Positions 24,776-35,332 of a DNA stretch of 64,000 nt are shown here, in pieces; within the stretch, counting starts at the first letter, position 1, and the number at the start of each line of letters is the position of its first letter. Position numbers and translations under genes: made by a program. The notes beneath the pieces are model-generated. The model worked only from the letters and a program-made list of their open reading frames with translations, had not been told where the DNA came from and made no database searches. Where the stretch lies: the NCBI RefSeq assembly GCF_963855985.1, contig NC_087100.1, forward strand, positions 4,251,001-4,315,000. Reading direction: 5' to 3'. This DNA comes from Ostrinia nubilalis (lineage: Eukaryota > Arthropoda > Insecta > Lepidoptera > Crambidae).

Positions 24776-25364
24776 TTAGTCTTTTATAGATAAATTCAAT
24801 AACTTATTTTTTTTTAATAGCACTATTCAAGATAGAACAAAATTAAACTTCTTTTCCCTAGAACCTAAGATCTTAGAACAAAAAATCTGACTTGATAGAT
24901 TTACGTTATAAATAAATAATACCAATATTTAGTTATAGTTTAGTTAAGTAGTTATTTGTTAACATTTTGTTGTATATATGTATAGAATATTGTTAGATTT
25001 GTATAAAGATTATGTTGATTAATACCAAACTAAAATATAGTTTAATTCAAATCGTTATCAATCTTCATTTTTAATCCCAGCCAAATAAATATTGCTACAA
25101 AGTTTGTCCGTTGATTAATTTTCGTATGAAACTTTCAGCACTAAAAGTTGTAACAATTGATTGCTCTGATTAAAATTGCTTAGAATATTGAATCAGAAAC
25201 ATTTTGCTATGCTTTTATACATAGTGAATATTCGTTGTAAACAAGATGACTTTGTATGTTTTCAAAATAATAAAAGAAAATGTAAGTAGTAAATGAGTTT
25301 CATTACTTACGTACTTAGAAATCTTAAATATTTATCATTTATCTATTATATTAGTATATCTTTG

Positions 25365-26419
25365 TGTTAGCGCCATCTATGGGCGCAAGAAAACAACTCA
25401 TGACGTCAAAGGCGCGGAACCAGAGTGAAGATCGCAGCTAACTTCGCGCCGCGCCGCCCTCCTGTCAACTTCAAATCGAACGTTTCTAACACTCGACAAT
25501 GAAGAATGTTCACTAATTTTGTTTTTTAGCTTTCTGTATTCTCTGTTAAAAATAAAAAATACGCGTGAAAGAATTATTTCGATACGTCAATTAGTTTCCA
25601 AGATATTGAATTTTAAAAGTGCGGGCGGCGGCCGGCCCGCCATTGTATGCGCGTGACGTCATATTACAACGACTGGCTCATATTTGTATGGGTGGAATCT
25701 TGCAAACTAAATTAAGACCCACTTCCAGGCAACCGATTAAGCTGAAATTTCGCAAACACATGTGATTTGGATGACCATGCAATATTATGATGACATGGAG
25801 CTGATCTGATGATGGAGCTGGAAGGTGGCCATAGGAACTCTATAATAAAACGACTTAAATGCATCGAGTTTGGGCTCGTTCGTTTTGTATTGATGAGTAT
25901 TTTAATTCTATATAGTAATCGGGGTCTAATGATGGAGCTGGAAGGTAATTCGCAATAAAACGACACAATCGCATCAAGTTTGGGTTTGGTTCAATTTTAA
26001 TTTCTGTGATGGGTCTGGGTGTTAATATGTATAATAAGTTTGTATTTACAAAAAAAAAAAAAAATAAGTATGTTTATATCCGTTTTCTAGTGAGCGGACG
26101 CTGTGAATGTACGTCACACGGGGTCACGTGACCGTCGGCGGGACTCAATATTTAAGCGAACTTTGAATGCCTATAAAATTATAACTACTGGGTATTTTTG
26201 AATGAAATAAAAACTAATGTATTTGTAAATGTAAAAGCTTAACTGTAACATAGGTTTCAAGTGATTTTGCATACCTAGTAACATTCTCAATTTGATCTCG
26301 TTGCATACAGTCTGTAAACCTGTCACTTTAAATAAACGTTAAAACCGTAATTTCAATAATAATTAGTCATTGAAGAGACCCTTATTCCTTCATATATTCG
26401 AAAGTCTGAGCTCGAAACA
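25365..26419 (+). repeat. 5' LTR of BEL/Pao, split by a MITE
   Basis: LTR sequence occupies 25365-25500 and about 26289-26419. The 791-bp excess over the 264-bp 3' LTR is an inserted element. TGACGTCA at about 25400, a CRE-like motif, and the GC-rich GCGCCGCGCCGCCC stretch may be part of the promoter. Confidence 0.9.
25501..26288. mobile_element. Non-autonomous element in the 5' LTR
   Basis: The insertion breaks the LTR after ACAAT and resumes after a second CAAT, so CAAT or AAT is the target duplication. The ends AGAATGTT and AACATTCT are short inverted repeats. Inside, ATGATGGAGCTGGAAGGT and a downstream AATAAAACGAC segment occur twice (about 25810-25875 and 25928-25990). A run of A at about 26050-26064 lies further on. 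No transposase frame is visible, and the superfamily is uncertain. Confidence 0.7.
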
Positions 26420-26437
26420 TGGTCCTTCGAGCCGGAT
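26420..26437 (+). other. Primer-binding site (tRNA-Tyr type)
   Basis: TGGTCCTTCGAGCCGGA starts at the first base after the LTR. It is complementary to the usual 3' end of animal tRNA-Tyr including CCA, the priming tRNA inferred for this element. Confidence 0.75.
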
Positions 26438-26750
26438 GACATGTTCCATCGCACCAGCTGACGGGATTCAAGATACCACAGAAGTCGATACCTGTTGCGT
26501 GTCAAGAGAGAAACCCTGTGAAAGAAGCAGCTCTGGAATAACGGTCAGGTTAAACCACTCCTTTCCCTTCCTATTTTAATCGATTTGTGTTAATATTGTG
26601 TCGCGTTTGCGGATTTCAGTCGATATTGCAACCGTTACAACTACCTACCTACGTTGTCGCGTTGGTGGGTGCCGGGTCTGCCTATTGCAACGAGCGTCGG
26701 GGTGATCTATACGATTGTAAGTACCTTTTGTTTCCTAAATTCTTCTCAAA

Positions 26751-28874
26751 ATGAGCGAGGATAGCGATAGATCAAAGCTGAATGTACCAAAGTCAAGAGA
26801 GGGTAGTCATTCGCCTTCTAGAGAACTTAAATTAACCGTTTCAGACCTCAAAAAACAAAGAGGAATTCTGAAAGGTCGTGTAACTTCTTTTGAAAACTAT
26901 ATTTTAAAATTTCAGAATTTGGTTATTACGAAATGTCAAGCAGTTGAACTAAATTTAAGAATTTTGAAGTTGGAATCAGTTATTGATGAGTTTTATAAAA
27001 TTCAAGATAAAATCGAACAGTTTTGTGATGATAATGATCTTTCAATAAATATTGAGTACCGCGAAAGCTTCGAAGAACAATATTTTCGAAGTGTTTCTGT
27101 CGCTAAAGTAATTATAGAAGACCAAAGTAATAACCAAAATTCGGTAAATACGCAGGTTTCAAGTGACAAAAATGCATCGTTACAAATTAAATTACCTGAC
27201 ATCAAATTACCCTCTTTTAGTGGTTCGTATGATGACTGGCTCGAATTCAAAAATTCGTATTTAACGATGATACACGGACGGGCAGATTTAAATGCGATTC
27301 ATAAATTTCACTACTTGCGGTCATCACTTAGCGGTGGTGCTTTACAGGTTATAAGTGCGTTAGAGTTCACAGCAGAAAATTATACCCACGCATGGGAATT
27401 GTTACACAATAGATTTCAAAATGATCGACTTTTGGTGCACAACCATGTCAAAGCCTTATTTTCGATACCTAATATAAATAAGGAATCTCCTTTGCTCATT
27501 AGAAAACTCATAGATTCTATTTTGCGAAATTTACGTTCATTGAAATCGTTGGGCGAGCCCACAGAATCATGGGATACACTAATTATATACTTAATTGTCT
27601 GCAAACTTGATTCTTCGACCGAACGCGAATGGGAAACTTATAAGGGAACACTTATTTCTGGTTTTCAAGGCCAAGAAATTAAACGAAAATTAATATTAAA
27701 CGATTTGTTAACATTCCTGAGAAATAGAGCTGATTTGTTGGAAATGGTGAACGTTAGTAGTAACGCAAATAGTGCTCATAGTTTTCACAAGCCCCCTCAT
27801 TCTCATTACAATAAATATCTCAGTAAACAATTTCATGATTCGAAACCGCAGGTAGCACAAACACACACTCACAGTTATGTAGCTACAAATAACGGGAAAA
27901 CGACCAAACGTAACCGTTGTTGTGAGATGTGTCGCGGAAATCATGCTTTATATATGTGTAGTATGTTTTTGAATTTATCAATCGAGGATAGGTACAAATT
28001 AGTAAATGAAAAGAAACTTTGCCATAATTGTCTGCGCGGTGGCCATTCTATAACTAACTGTTATTTCGGGCCGTGCCAACAGTGTAAATGTAAACACAAT
28101 AGCTTGTTACATAAAGAATTAAAAGAAAATACAATTGGCAATGTTAACTCTCAGTCAAGCACATCTCAAATAAAGTCGACCGTAATGCATTCATCGTTAG
28201 GTTCGCATTGTCACGATAATTTAAACACCGGTCAGCTGACTACTCAAACAGAACAAGTTTTGTTACCTACCGCGCTAGTTGAAGTGATCGACGAAAACAA
28301 TATGCGACACACAGCCCGCGCGCTTTTAGATAGCGGTAGTCAGCATTGTTTTGTATCAGAAGCGTTTTGTAAACGAATAAATTACACGAATTATATACAG
28401 TCCATTGTTCAAATTTCTGGAGTGGGACAGTCGGTCACACAAACCAATAAATTATGCGATTTAAATATACGATCAAAATTAAACGATTTTTATACGCTTA
28501 TTCGGTGTTATGTTTTGCCATGTAATATAACATCATTCTTGCCAACAATGAATATTAACGTAGAATCAATACGAATACCTGAAAATATTCAACTTGCAGA
28601 TCCTACTTACAATATACCCTCTGAAGTTGATTTATTGATTGGAGTGGATGTTTTTTGGGATCTTTTAAACGAAAATAAAATACGATTAGCATCAGGATTA
28701 TATTTACAAGATTCAAAATTAGGTTGGCTCATTTCAGGACCTATTTATACGAATAAATTGCAATCGGAAAATAATACCGTCCGATGTAACTTTATTCAAA
28801 ATGTCGGCATAGATTTACAATTAAAAAAGTTTTGGGAATTAGAAGAGTTATCAAAAAAAACACACTCTTACTAA
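26751..28874 (+). CDS. BEL/Pao Gag and aspartic protease frame
   Basis: The 707-residue product supplies the capsid-like shell and the protease that processes it. An N-terminal coiled-coil-like region (about 25-100) and a DUF1759-type gag body (about 145-330) are followed by two zinc knuckles: C391-X2-C-X3-H-X4-C, and C424-X2-C-X4-H-X4-C. A DUF1758-type protease has its catalytic triplet D527-S-G. The frame stops at 28872, just after a run of eight A at 28853-28860. The pol frame continues in another phase, so a one-base indel or frameshift separates them. Pao elements usually have one continuous frame, so I favour a mutation. Confidence 0.88.
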   Translation: MSEDSDRSKLNVPKSREGSHSPSRELKLTVSDLKKQRGILKGRVTSFENYILKFQNLVITKCQAVELNLRILKLESVIDEFYKIQDKIEQFCDDNDLSINIEYRESFEEQYFRSVSVAKVIIEDQSNNQNSVNTQVSSDKNASLQIKLPDIKLPSFSGSYDDWLEFKNSYLTMIHGRADLNAIHKFHYLRSSLSGGALQVISALEFTAENYTHAWELLHNRFQNDRLLVHNHVKALFSIPNINKESPLLIRKLIDSILRNLRSLKSLGEPTESWDTLIIYLIVCKLDSSTEREWETYKGTLISGFQGQEIKRKLILNDLLTFLRNRADLLEMVNVSSNANSAHSFHKPPHSHYNKYLSKQFHDSKPQVAQTHTHSYVATNNGKTTKRNRCCEMCRGNHALYMCSMFLNLSIEDRYKLVNEKKLCHNCLRGGHSITNCYFGPCQQCKCKHNSLLHKELKENTIGNVNSQSSTSQIKSTVMHSSLGSHCHDNLNTGQLTTQTEQVLLPTALVEVIDENNMRHTARALLDSGSQHCFVSEAFCKRINYTNYIQSIVQISGVGQSVTQTNKLCDLNIRSKLNDFYTLIRCYVLPCNITSFLPTMNINVESIRIPENIQLADPTYNIPSEVDLLIGVDVFWDLLNENKIRLASGLYLQDSKLGWLISGPIYTNKLQSENNTVRCNFIQNVGIDLQLKKFWELEELSKKTHSY

Positions 28875-31272
28875 TTCCGAACGTGAATGCGAAGAAATAT
28901 TTATAAATACAACTAAACGTGAATTAGACGGCAGATTCTCAGTACGTATTCCACTGAAAGATTCAGCCGATTCTTTAGGTGACTCCTATACGACAGCTTA
29001 TAAACGATTTATTGCATTAAAACGAAAATTAAAAACAAAGTTGTGGCTGTGTAAACTCGATTGGGACGATCCCGTTCCAAACGATGTCTCAATTAAGTTC
29101 ACAAATTTTGTTGATTCAATTAAAAAATACTTATACGAAATAAAAATTCCACGATTCATAAGGAGTATTCATACTAAACGTTTAGAATTACATATTTTCT
29201 CAGACGCGTCACAGGAAGCTTATGGCGCTTGTGCTTATGTACGATTAATACTGAATGATAACACTACACGAATGAATTTACTATGTGCAAAAAGTAAAGT
29301 AGCGCCGCTAAAAACTATCAGCATTCCTAAATTGGAGTTGTGTGGTTCGTTGATAGGTGCACGCTTATATAAAAATATTATCGATTCTCTAAGCTTAACA
29401 TTCGATTCTGTTTATTTCTGGACAGATTCGACCATCGTCATTGGTTGGTTAAGTATGTCACAGCATTTACTTAAAACATTTGTCCAAAATCGAGTCACAG
29501 AAATTAATGAACTAACAAATGACACATTGTGGTTTCATGTTGAAAGCCAAAATAACCCAGCTGACTTAGTGTCAAGGGGTTTAAACGCTGTCGAACTGAA
29601 AAATAATAATTTATGGTGGCATGATCCCAGTTACTTGCATTGTTCTGAGTGGTCACCTAGCAAACAACCAATTACATATTGTAGTAAAGACTTACCTGAA
29701 ACAAAAACTACAAGCGTAAGTACTTTATGCATCAATTCAGAAAACATATTCGATTTTGATAGATTCTCATCTTTCAACAGATTAAAACGTACGGGGGCCT
29801 ACTTACTTAGATTTATTTATAACGCGCGTAATAAACAGCTGAGGCGAACCGGTTCCTTATCTGCCGCTGAGTTGAGCGAGTCGCAGCAAATGTTGTGTCG
29901 ATTCGCACAGATGCAATCGTTTCCCTCGCTTTATAACAACTTACTCAAAGGATTGCCTTTAGAAAAATGCAAGGAATCTAATAAAGTTATCGGTTTAAAT
30001 GTATTTTTATACAGTTCTAAAGTAATTCGTGTTGGCGGGCGACTTTGTAATGCGACCAACTTTGAGTTTGATAAACAACATCCGATGTTGTTGTGTAGCA
30101 AAAGTCGATTTACAATACTTTTGTTTGAATATCAACATAAAACGTTACTTCATGCGGGACCTCAACTCATGTTGAGCACTATCCGCGAAAGTTGGTGGCC
30201 GCTAGCAGGTAGAAATCTTGCCAGAAAGGTAGTACATCAGTGTGTAACGTGCGTTCGTATGAAAGGCAATGTTTTCAAACCTATAATGGGAAATTTACCC
30301 GTGGAACGATTAGAGTCAGGTTTTCCTTTTTTACGTACTGGCGTAGATTATGCCGGGCCAGTTTTTATACTCAATCGCAAAGGGCGAGGTGCAAAATTAA
30401 TTAAAGGTTATATCTGCCTATTTATTTGTTTTGTAACACGATGCATTCACTTGGAACTCGTAAGTAGCTTATCAACAGCTGATTATATTTTAGCTTTAAA
30501 ACGTTTTATGTCTAGACGAGGAAAACCTCAAGAAATATTTTCCGATAATGGAAAAAACTTTGTCGGCGCAGAAAAAGAATTTCCGCTTTATTCTAATATT
30601 AATTGTAATAAAATAATCGATATAGCTGCAAATGATGGTATTACATTCAAATTTATTCCTCCCTATTCTGCTCATTTTGGGGGACTTTGGGAAGCAGGGG
30701 TCAAATCGTGTAAGCATCACCTGAGACGCATACTAGGCAATGCTAATTTAACATACGAGGAGTTTAGCACGGTATTAGCACAAATCGAAGCCGTCCTGAA
30801 TTCCCGTCCTTTGTCTTGTTTATCCACAGATCCCACCGACTACCTTCCCTTAACTCCATCCCACTTCCTCATTGGCCGCCCCCTGACCGCTCCAGCCGCT
30901 GTTGACATCACCGAGGCACAGACTAGACGCCTGACACGCTACGACAGGATCGAACAGCTTCGCCAACACTTCTGGAAGCGCTGGGCCACTGAATACGTCA
31001 CTGAGCTTCAAATTCGAACCAAGTGGAAGACAAACACAAATGAAATAAAACTGGATAGTCTAGTTTTAATCAAGGACGATCAACAACCACCACTCAAGTG
31101 GAGATTGGGAAGAATTGCTGAAATTTTTCCCGGCAAAGATGGAGTTGCACGCGTCGCAAACATTCGAACATCGACTGGAATAGTGAAGCGGGCGTTTTCA
31201 AAACTTTGTCCTCTTCCGCTTCCTACAACAAATGAAAATGAAGATTGCATCGCTTCAATCAACAATCAATAA
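28843..31272 (+). pseudogene. BEL/Pao pol, RT core deleted
   Basis: The frame is open from 28843, overlapping the end of gag in a different phase, and runs to 31272. It begins with the segment that normally precedes reverse transcriptase. Near 29035-29043 it jumps directly to the LDWDDP motif that normally follows it, so the polymerase core (roughly 400 or more residues, including the YVDD site) is absent. Counting from 29041, RNase H residues D55, E99 and D129 are present, as are the integrase HHCC finger (H366, H371, C401, C404), the integrase triad D436, D502, E551, and a DUF5641-type C-terminal domain. The last section has unusually GC-rich codons around 30790-30980. Confidence 0.85.
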
Positions 31273-31348
31273 AACTAAACGAAGATCGAAGAACCTACTA
31301 CCGGACTACATTTTGAAAGTCAATCATGAGCTTTCAAGGCTGGCGGTA

Positions 31349-31612
31349 TGTTAGCGCCATCTATGGGCGCAAGAAAACAACTCATGACGTCAAAGGCGCG
31401 GAACCAGAGTGAAGATCGCAGCTAACTTCGCGCCGCGCCGCCCTCCTGTCAACTTCAAATCGAACGTTTCTAACACTCGACAATTTGATCTCGTTGCATA
31501 CAGTCTGTAAACCTGTCACTTTAAATAAACGTTAAAACCGTAATTTCAATAATAATTAGTCATTGAAGAGACCCTTATTCCTTCATATATTCGAAAGTCT
31601 GAGCTCGAAACA
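31349..31612 (+). repeat. 3' LTR of BEL/Pao
   Basis: The 264-bp LTR has TG and CA ends. By eye it is identical to the two halves of the 5' LTR. A polypurine-like AAGGCTGGCGG lies just upstream. AATAAA at about 31525 could serve as a polyadenylation signal. Confidence 0.92.
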
Positions 31613-31992
31613 CTTTGTCAGACAAAACATAAATCTAAGCCAAAGCAATTATTCTAATGGGTACTTATTAGTTTAAATTCACTTGTTAATCATAATATGA
31701 TTGCATTGCCTTTTATACACACAATGTCATGTAATATAGTGAAGATAGACGCTATTTTGTATTAAAATATGTATAGGTACTAAATAGGTAGTCTGCTGTG
31801 TTGTAGACAGTACCTAGGTACTTATACATATTGGTAACTAATAATTCCATAAAAAATCACATTACCACCCTCAACCATATGTGGGATCTCAAAACAATTG
31901 GGGGTCATCAATTCCAGCAAGGATGATAAATTGTGAAATAATGTGCGAATTGTAGCCACTTCTTGCGCGGCGGGCCCAGACTGATTTATATG

Positions 31993-32124
31993 TGTCACCG
32001 TAAGATTACAAACATCGTTAGATTACAATCTATCTCGTGAGATTGTAAACTGTCGAAAAATTGTGAACCGTAACATATGATTGCAATTTAACGCATTATT
32101 TTTCGCTATATTGTAATCTATCGA
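31993..32124 (+). repeat. Ginger-like left TIR
   Basis: The first 132 bp of the element mirror 35201-35332. Internally the TIR is full of short related words (GATTACAATC, GATTGTAAAC, TTGTGAACCG) that may be repeated transposase contacts. Similar words continue to about 32180. Confidence 0.88.
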
Positions 32125-32309
32125 AGTGAAACTGTAAAATTACAATCTGTCCCGCGTCAAATTGTCAACTGTCCGAAAGCTCTTCCTGATTGGTCGGTCT
32201 TATTGTAAGAGCGACCAATCACGACCAGCCGTTCTTTGTCCCCACAGAGTTAGAAATGAAATAGAGGTGTTAGTTAAATAAAATAAATACACTTCAAAAA
32301 TTCTTTAAG

Positions 32310-32545
32310 TATTTATTTATTATTTAGTAGGTAACAATTATTTTGTCTTTAAACATAAAATAAAATTGGAAATATTAAAAAACACTTTTATAAAAAATAT
32401 TTTGTCCTTTAACAAAAAAAAAAATTAAACACAAAAACGGTTATTTTGTCCTCAAACACGAACTGAAATTGGGAAATTATAAAAAATCAATCATTTTGTC
32501 CTCTAACACAAATTAAAATTCAAAAGTTATAAGAAAACGATCACA
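32310..32545 (-). repeat. Tandem repeat in the transposase 3' UTR
   Basis: About four diverged units of 40-60 bp are each marked by ATTTTGTCCTCTAACACAAA or a close variant and an A-rich end. They lie downstream of the stop codon. AATAAA on the minus strand at about 32314-32322 could be the polyadenylation signal. Confidence 0.55.
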
Positions 32546-32621
32546 CTCAATAATAAAAATAAAGTTACAAAATTGAGTCTTAGAAAAAACATTTTAAATG
32601 TATTAATAAGTTTAAAAAAAA

Positions 32622-34854
32622 TCACTTATTGTTGCACGTCAAAGAGCTGTGGCACCGAGAGTTGCAAAGAACATTGGCTTTTTTGCAATTGCACCTATTA
32701 GAAAGGCATTGTCCATTTTTTATTTTTTTACAATTGCATTGCTTCATGCCTTGCCCGCCAAATGGTGAAGACATCGATGCTATTGTTCTTAACGGCAATA
32801 TCACCTGAAATAAAAATGAGGTAAATGTTATGTTCCACTTTGAAGTGCAAAGTAAATACAATGTAATTATATTGCTAAATGTGTTTAAAGGTGACATTAA
32901 AAAGTAAAATAATACTGACCTCTGGAATGTCACTGCGTGGCTCTGCATTTGGAGAGGAAAGAATAGCATTTCGAGGTATCCAATCTTTGATTATGCCAAA
33001 CGCAGTACCAACTTGATATAATTCGTTCTTTTTCATTAAAACCTTTCCAACCAGGTTTTTATTGTCCAAAGGTCCCCTGTCAACTTTTGGGACTTCAACT
33101 AATACAGTTGAACCAGCACTGATATCTTTAAATTTCTTAGATGACGTAGATAACATTTTATCTGCCGCTCTTTTTAAATTTATGTGTGATTCTGTTCTTT
33201 CTTGAACGATTTTACGTTCATTCACACATAAATTGCAAAGCAATTGCGACCCATAGCCCTCCATTTCCTCAGGCACAACTCCACATATGGCGTGAACATT
33301 TTTTTTGCAATCTGTACATATATGAGCTCCAGATGATTCTTCGTTGCATACGTGACACATAACATAATTTGGTTCTTCAATTACACCAATATCACCTACA
33401 AAAGGCAGTATGCTTGGTGCGGTGGTTTTTTCTATGGTGATGATTTCTTTGTACATATTATTATTTTCATTTGGTTTTCCTTGTTTTTCCGAATCGTTGC
33501 TATTTGTGCTGTGTAAAGATATTATATTATTGTCCTGCTTATTATCTGGTACATCAATAATAGCATCCGTAACCACAGGTGAATTTGCATGTAAAGCGGG
33601 AAGTAGTTCGGGATCGTTTGCAATGTTAATTTGTTCTTTTATTATTATTTCATGACTTGTTTTTATTTCTTCTTGTTCAATATTCAGAGTGTCAACATTT
33701 GTAATATTTATTGTATTTACGTTTTCCACTTTATCCTCTTGATCTGAATTTTGTTCTTTGCTGTTATTAATCTCTTCAAGCAATTTTTCTAGATCTTCTT
33801 CATTTTCTAATTTGGATATTATGTTTTTAGATAAGTAGGTGGATGAGAGTCCGAGTTTTGGATCCTCGCCAAACAAGGCTTTATACGGAGTTCGGGCAAT
33901 TGTTGAATGGTAGGATGAATTTTTCTGGAACTGAACGAAATAGCACCCAATGGACCAATTAGTAGATTTGTTATCTGTCATCCATGCTCTAATCATATTT
34001 TTTACGTCTTGATTTGAACGTTCTATACTTCCTTGGCTTTGCGGATATCTTGGTCTTCCATTAACTATTTTACAAGCAGGCCACAAACTGACTATTTCTT
34101 TCAGCACAGATGCTGTGAACTCACGTCCATTATCACTTTGTAGGATATGAGGACAGCCAACTTCTAAAAAAATTTTAAGCATCTCGATAGCCACTTCTTT
34201 TGCTTGTTTGCTTTTTAACGGTCGCAAAAAACTGAATTTTGTTAAATGATCCTGGTACTGCAACAACCATTTAAACTCTTGATCTGGAGATGTTTGGAAG
34301 TCCACAAGATCTATTTGTCCCCGTCGATTGAAGTCGTCAGAAACCAACGGTTTTACGACTATTCCTTTTTTTGGAAAACTTTTTCTTGAAAGGCATGTTT
34401 TACACAAATTTAAAAATATTGAGACCGCAAATATTGGCACCATATATTTATCTTTCAAGGCGTGAACAATTTTGTCTCGACGTCCATGCCCAGTGGCAAT
34501 ATGTGCGTCAAATATCTTTTCATAATATTCTTCCGTTGGAATTATTTGTACTACGGGATCGGAGATATTCTTTCTTTTAACTATCAAAACTTTCTGGTTG
34601 CCAATATTCATTACATCGTATTTTCTTGCATGATGGTAATGCTTGTTTGTTGGCCGCATACCTTGAGATTTAATTATGCTGTACTCATCTAACAATTTTA
34701 TGATACTTTGTATTCTTTGATTTGTCCATTCTAATTTTTTACTATTTTCATTATGCCCACTGTAATATTTTTGTAACTCTATGGTAAATTCGTTCGGATT
34801 AACAATACCTGTTTTTTCAGAGGTATTTTGTTGACCAGGCTCAATATCCGACAT
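32622..34854 (-). CDS. Ginger-like transposase (KRBA2-like), two exons
   Basis: Exon 1 (34854-32920) encodes 645 residues. Exon 2 (32804-32622) adds 60. The 115-bp intron has GTCAGT and TTTCAG ends, and both exons are in phase 0. The start ATG has a good context (GCCATGT). The product should excise and insert the element in the nucleus. An integrase zinc finger (H118, H123, C151, C154) precedes the DDE core D182, D241, E278. An acidic linker follows, then a PHD-like C4HC3 finger (C500, C503, C513, C516, H521, C524, C540, C543). The spliced C-terminus is cysteine-rich (CNCKK and CNSRCH motifs), as in proteins named KRAB-A domain-containing protein 2-like. Without the intron the frame ends in unrelated residues. 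No stop or frameshift is seen. Confidence 0.85.
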
Positions 34855-35200
34855 GGCAAATAGTATTCAATGAGATCACTTAAGTTCACACGCATACAAA
34901 TACTAAAACACGAAAAATTTATGTAATTTACGTTATGTTCGGAAACTAGCACTAATTCGTTGGTTTATCACAGATTTTTTTACGTCCACAACAATTTTAC
35001 ATAACTAATTCTAAAGATATGTTATTTTTAACACGAACTTAATTTATAATCACGAAAACACAATAGTTTACATTTAACAACAAACCAAATAACAAACAAA
35101 TATGGCGAGTGCCGGGGCGGCGGGGGGCACATAACGTTCAACCAATCAGCGCCTGAGATGCGTTCCGTTCTACGCCGGTTCACAATTTGACCGCTTCCCA

Positions 35201-35332
35201 TCGATAGATTACAATAAAGCGAAAAATAATGCGTTAAATTGCAATCATATGTTACGGTTCACAATTTTTCGACAGTTTACAATCTCACGAGATAGATTGT
35301 AATCAAACGATGTTTATAATCTTACGGTGACA
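35201..35332 (-). repeat. Ginger-like right TIR
   Basis: This is the inverted copy of 31993-32124. Between it and the start codon at 34854 lies a short GC-rich patch (about 35105-35135), which is a plausible promoter. Confidence 0.88.

Larger units (their letters stand above)
25365..31612 (+). mobile_element. BEL/Pao LTR retrotransposon, RT-deleted
   Basis: This is a complete insertion with 5-bp target duplication CTTTG on both sides (25360-25364 and 31613-31617). The LTRs run from TGTTAG to GAAACA. A tRNA-Tyr-type primer site abuts the 5' LTR, and gag-protease and pol frames follow. RNase H and integrase are present, but the reverse-transcriptase core is missing and gag and pol are out of frame, so it cannot be autonomous. 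Apart from one MITE in the 5' LTR, the two LTRs look identical by eye, which implies a recent insertion. No envelope gene is seen. Confidence 0.93.
31993..35332 (-). mobile_element. Ginger-like DNA transposon, apparently intact
   Basis: The element has 132-bp terminal inverted repeats (31993-32124 and 35201-35332) with only three mismatches that I can see. The ends are TGTCACCG, and TATG flanks exactly (31989-31992 and 35333-35336). TGT termini, 4-bp duplications and an integrase-type transposase with a PHD-like finger fit the Ginger superfamily, integrase-derived cut-and-paste transposons. The single gene is open throughout. It lies antisense to Lar, 0.4 kb downstream of the BEL/Pao element. 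Confidence 0.85.
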
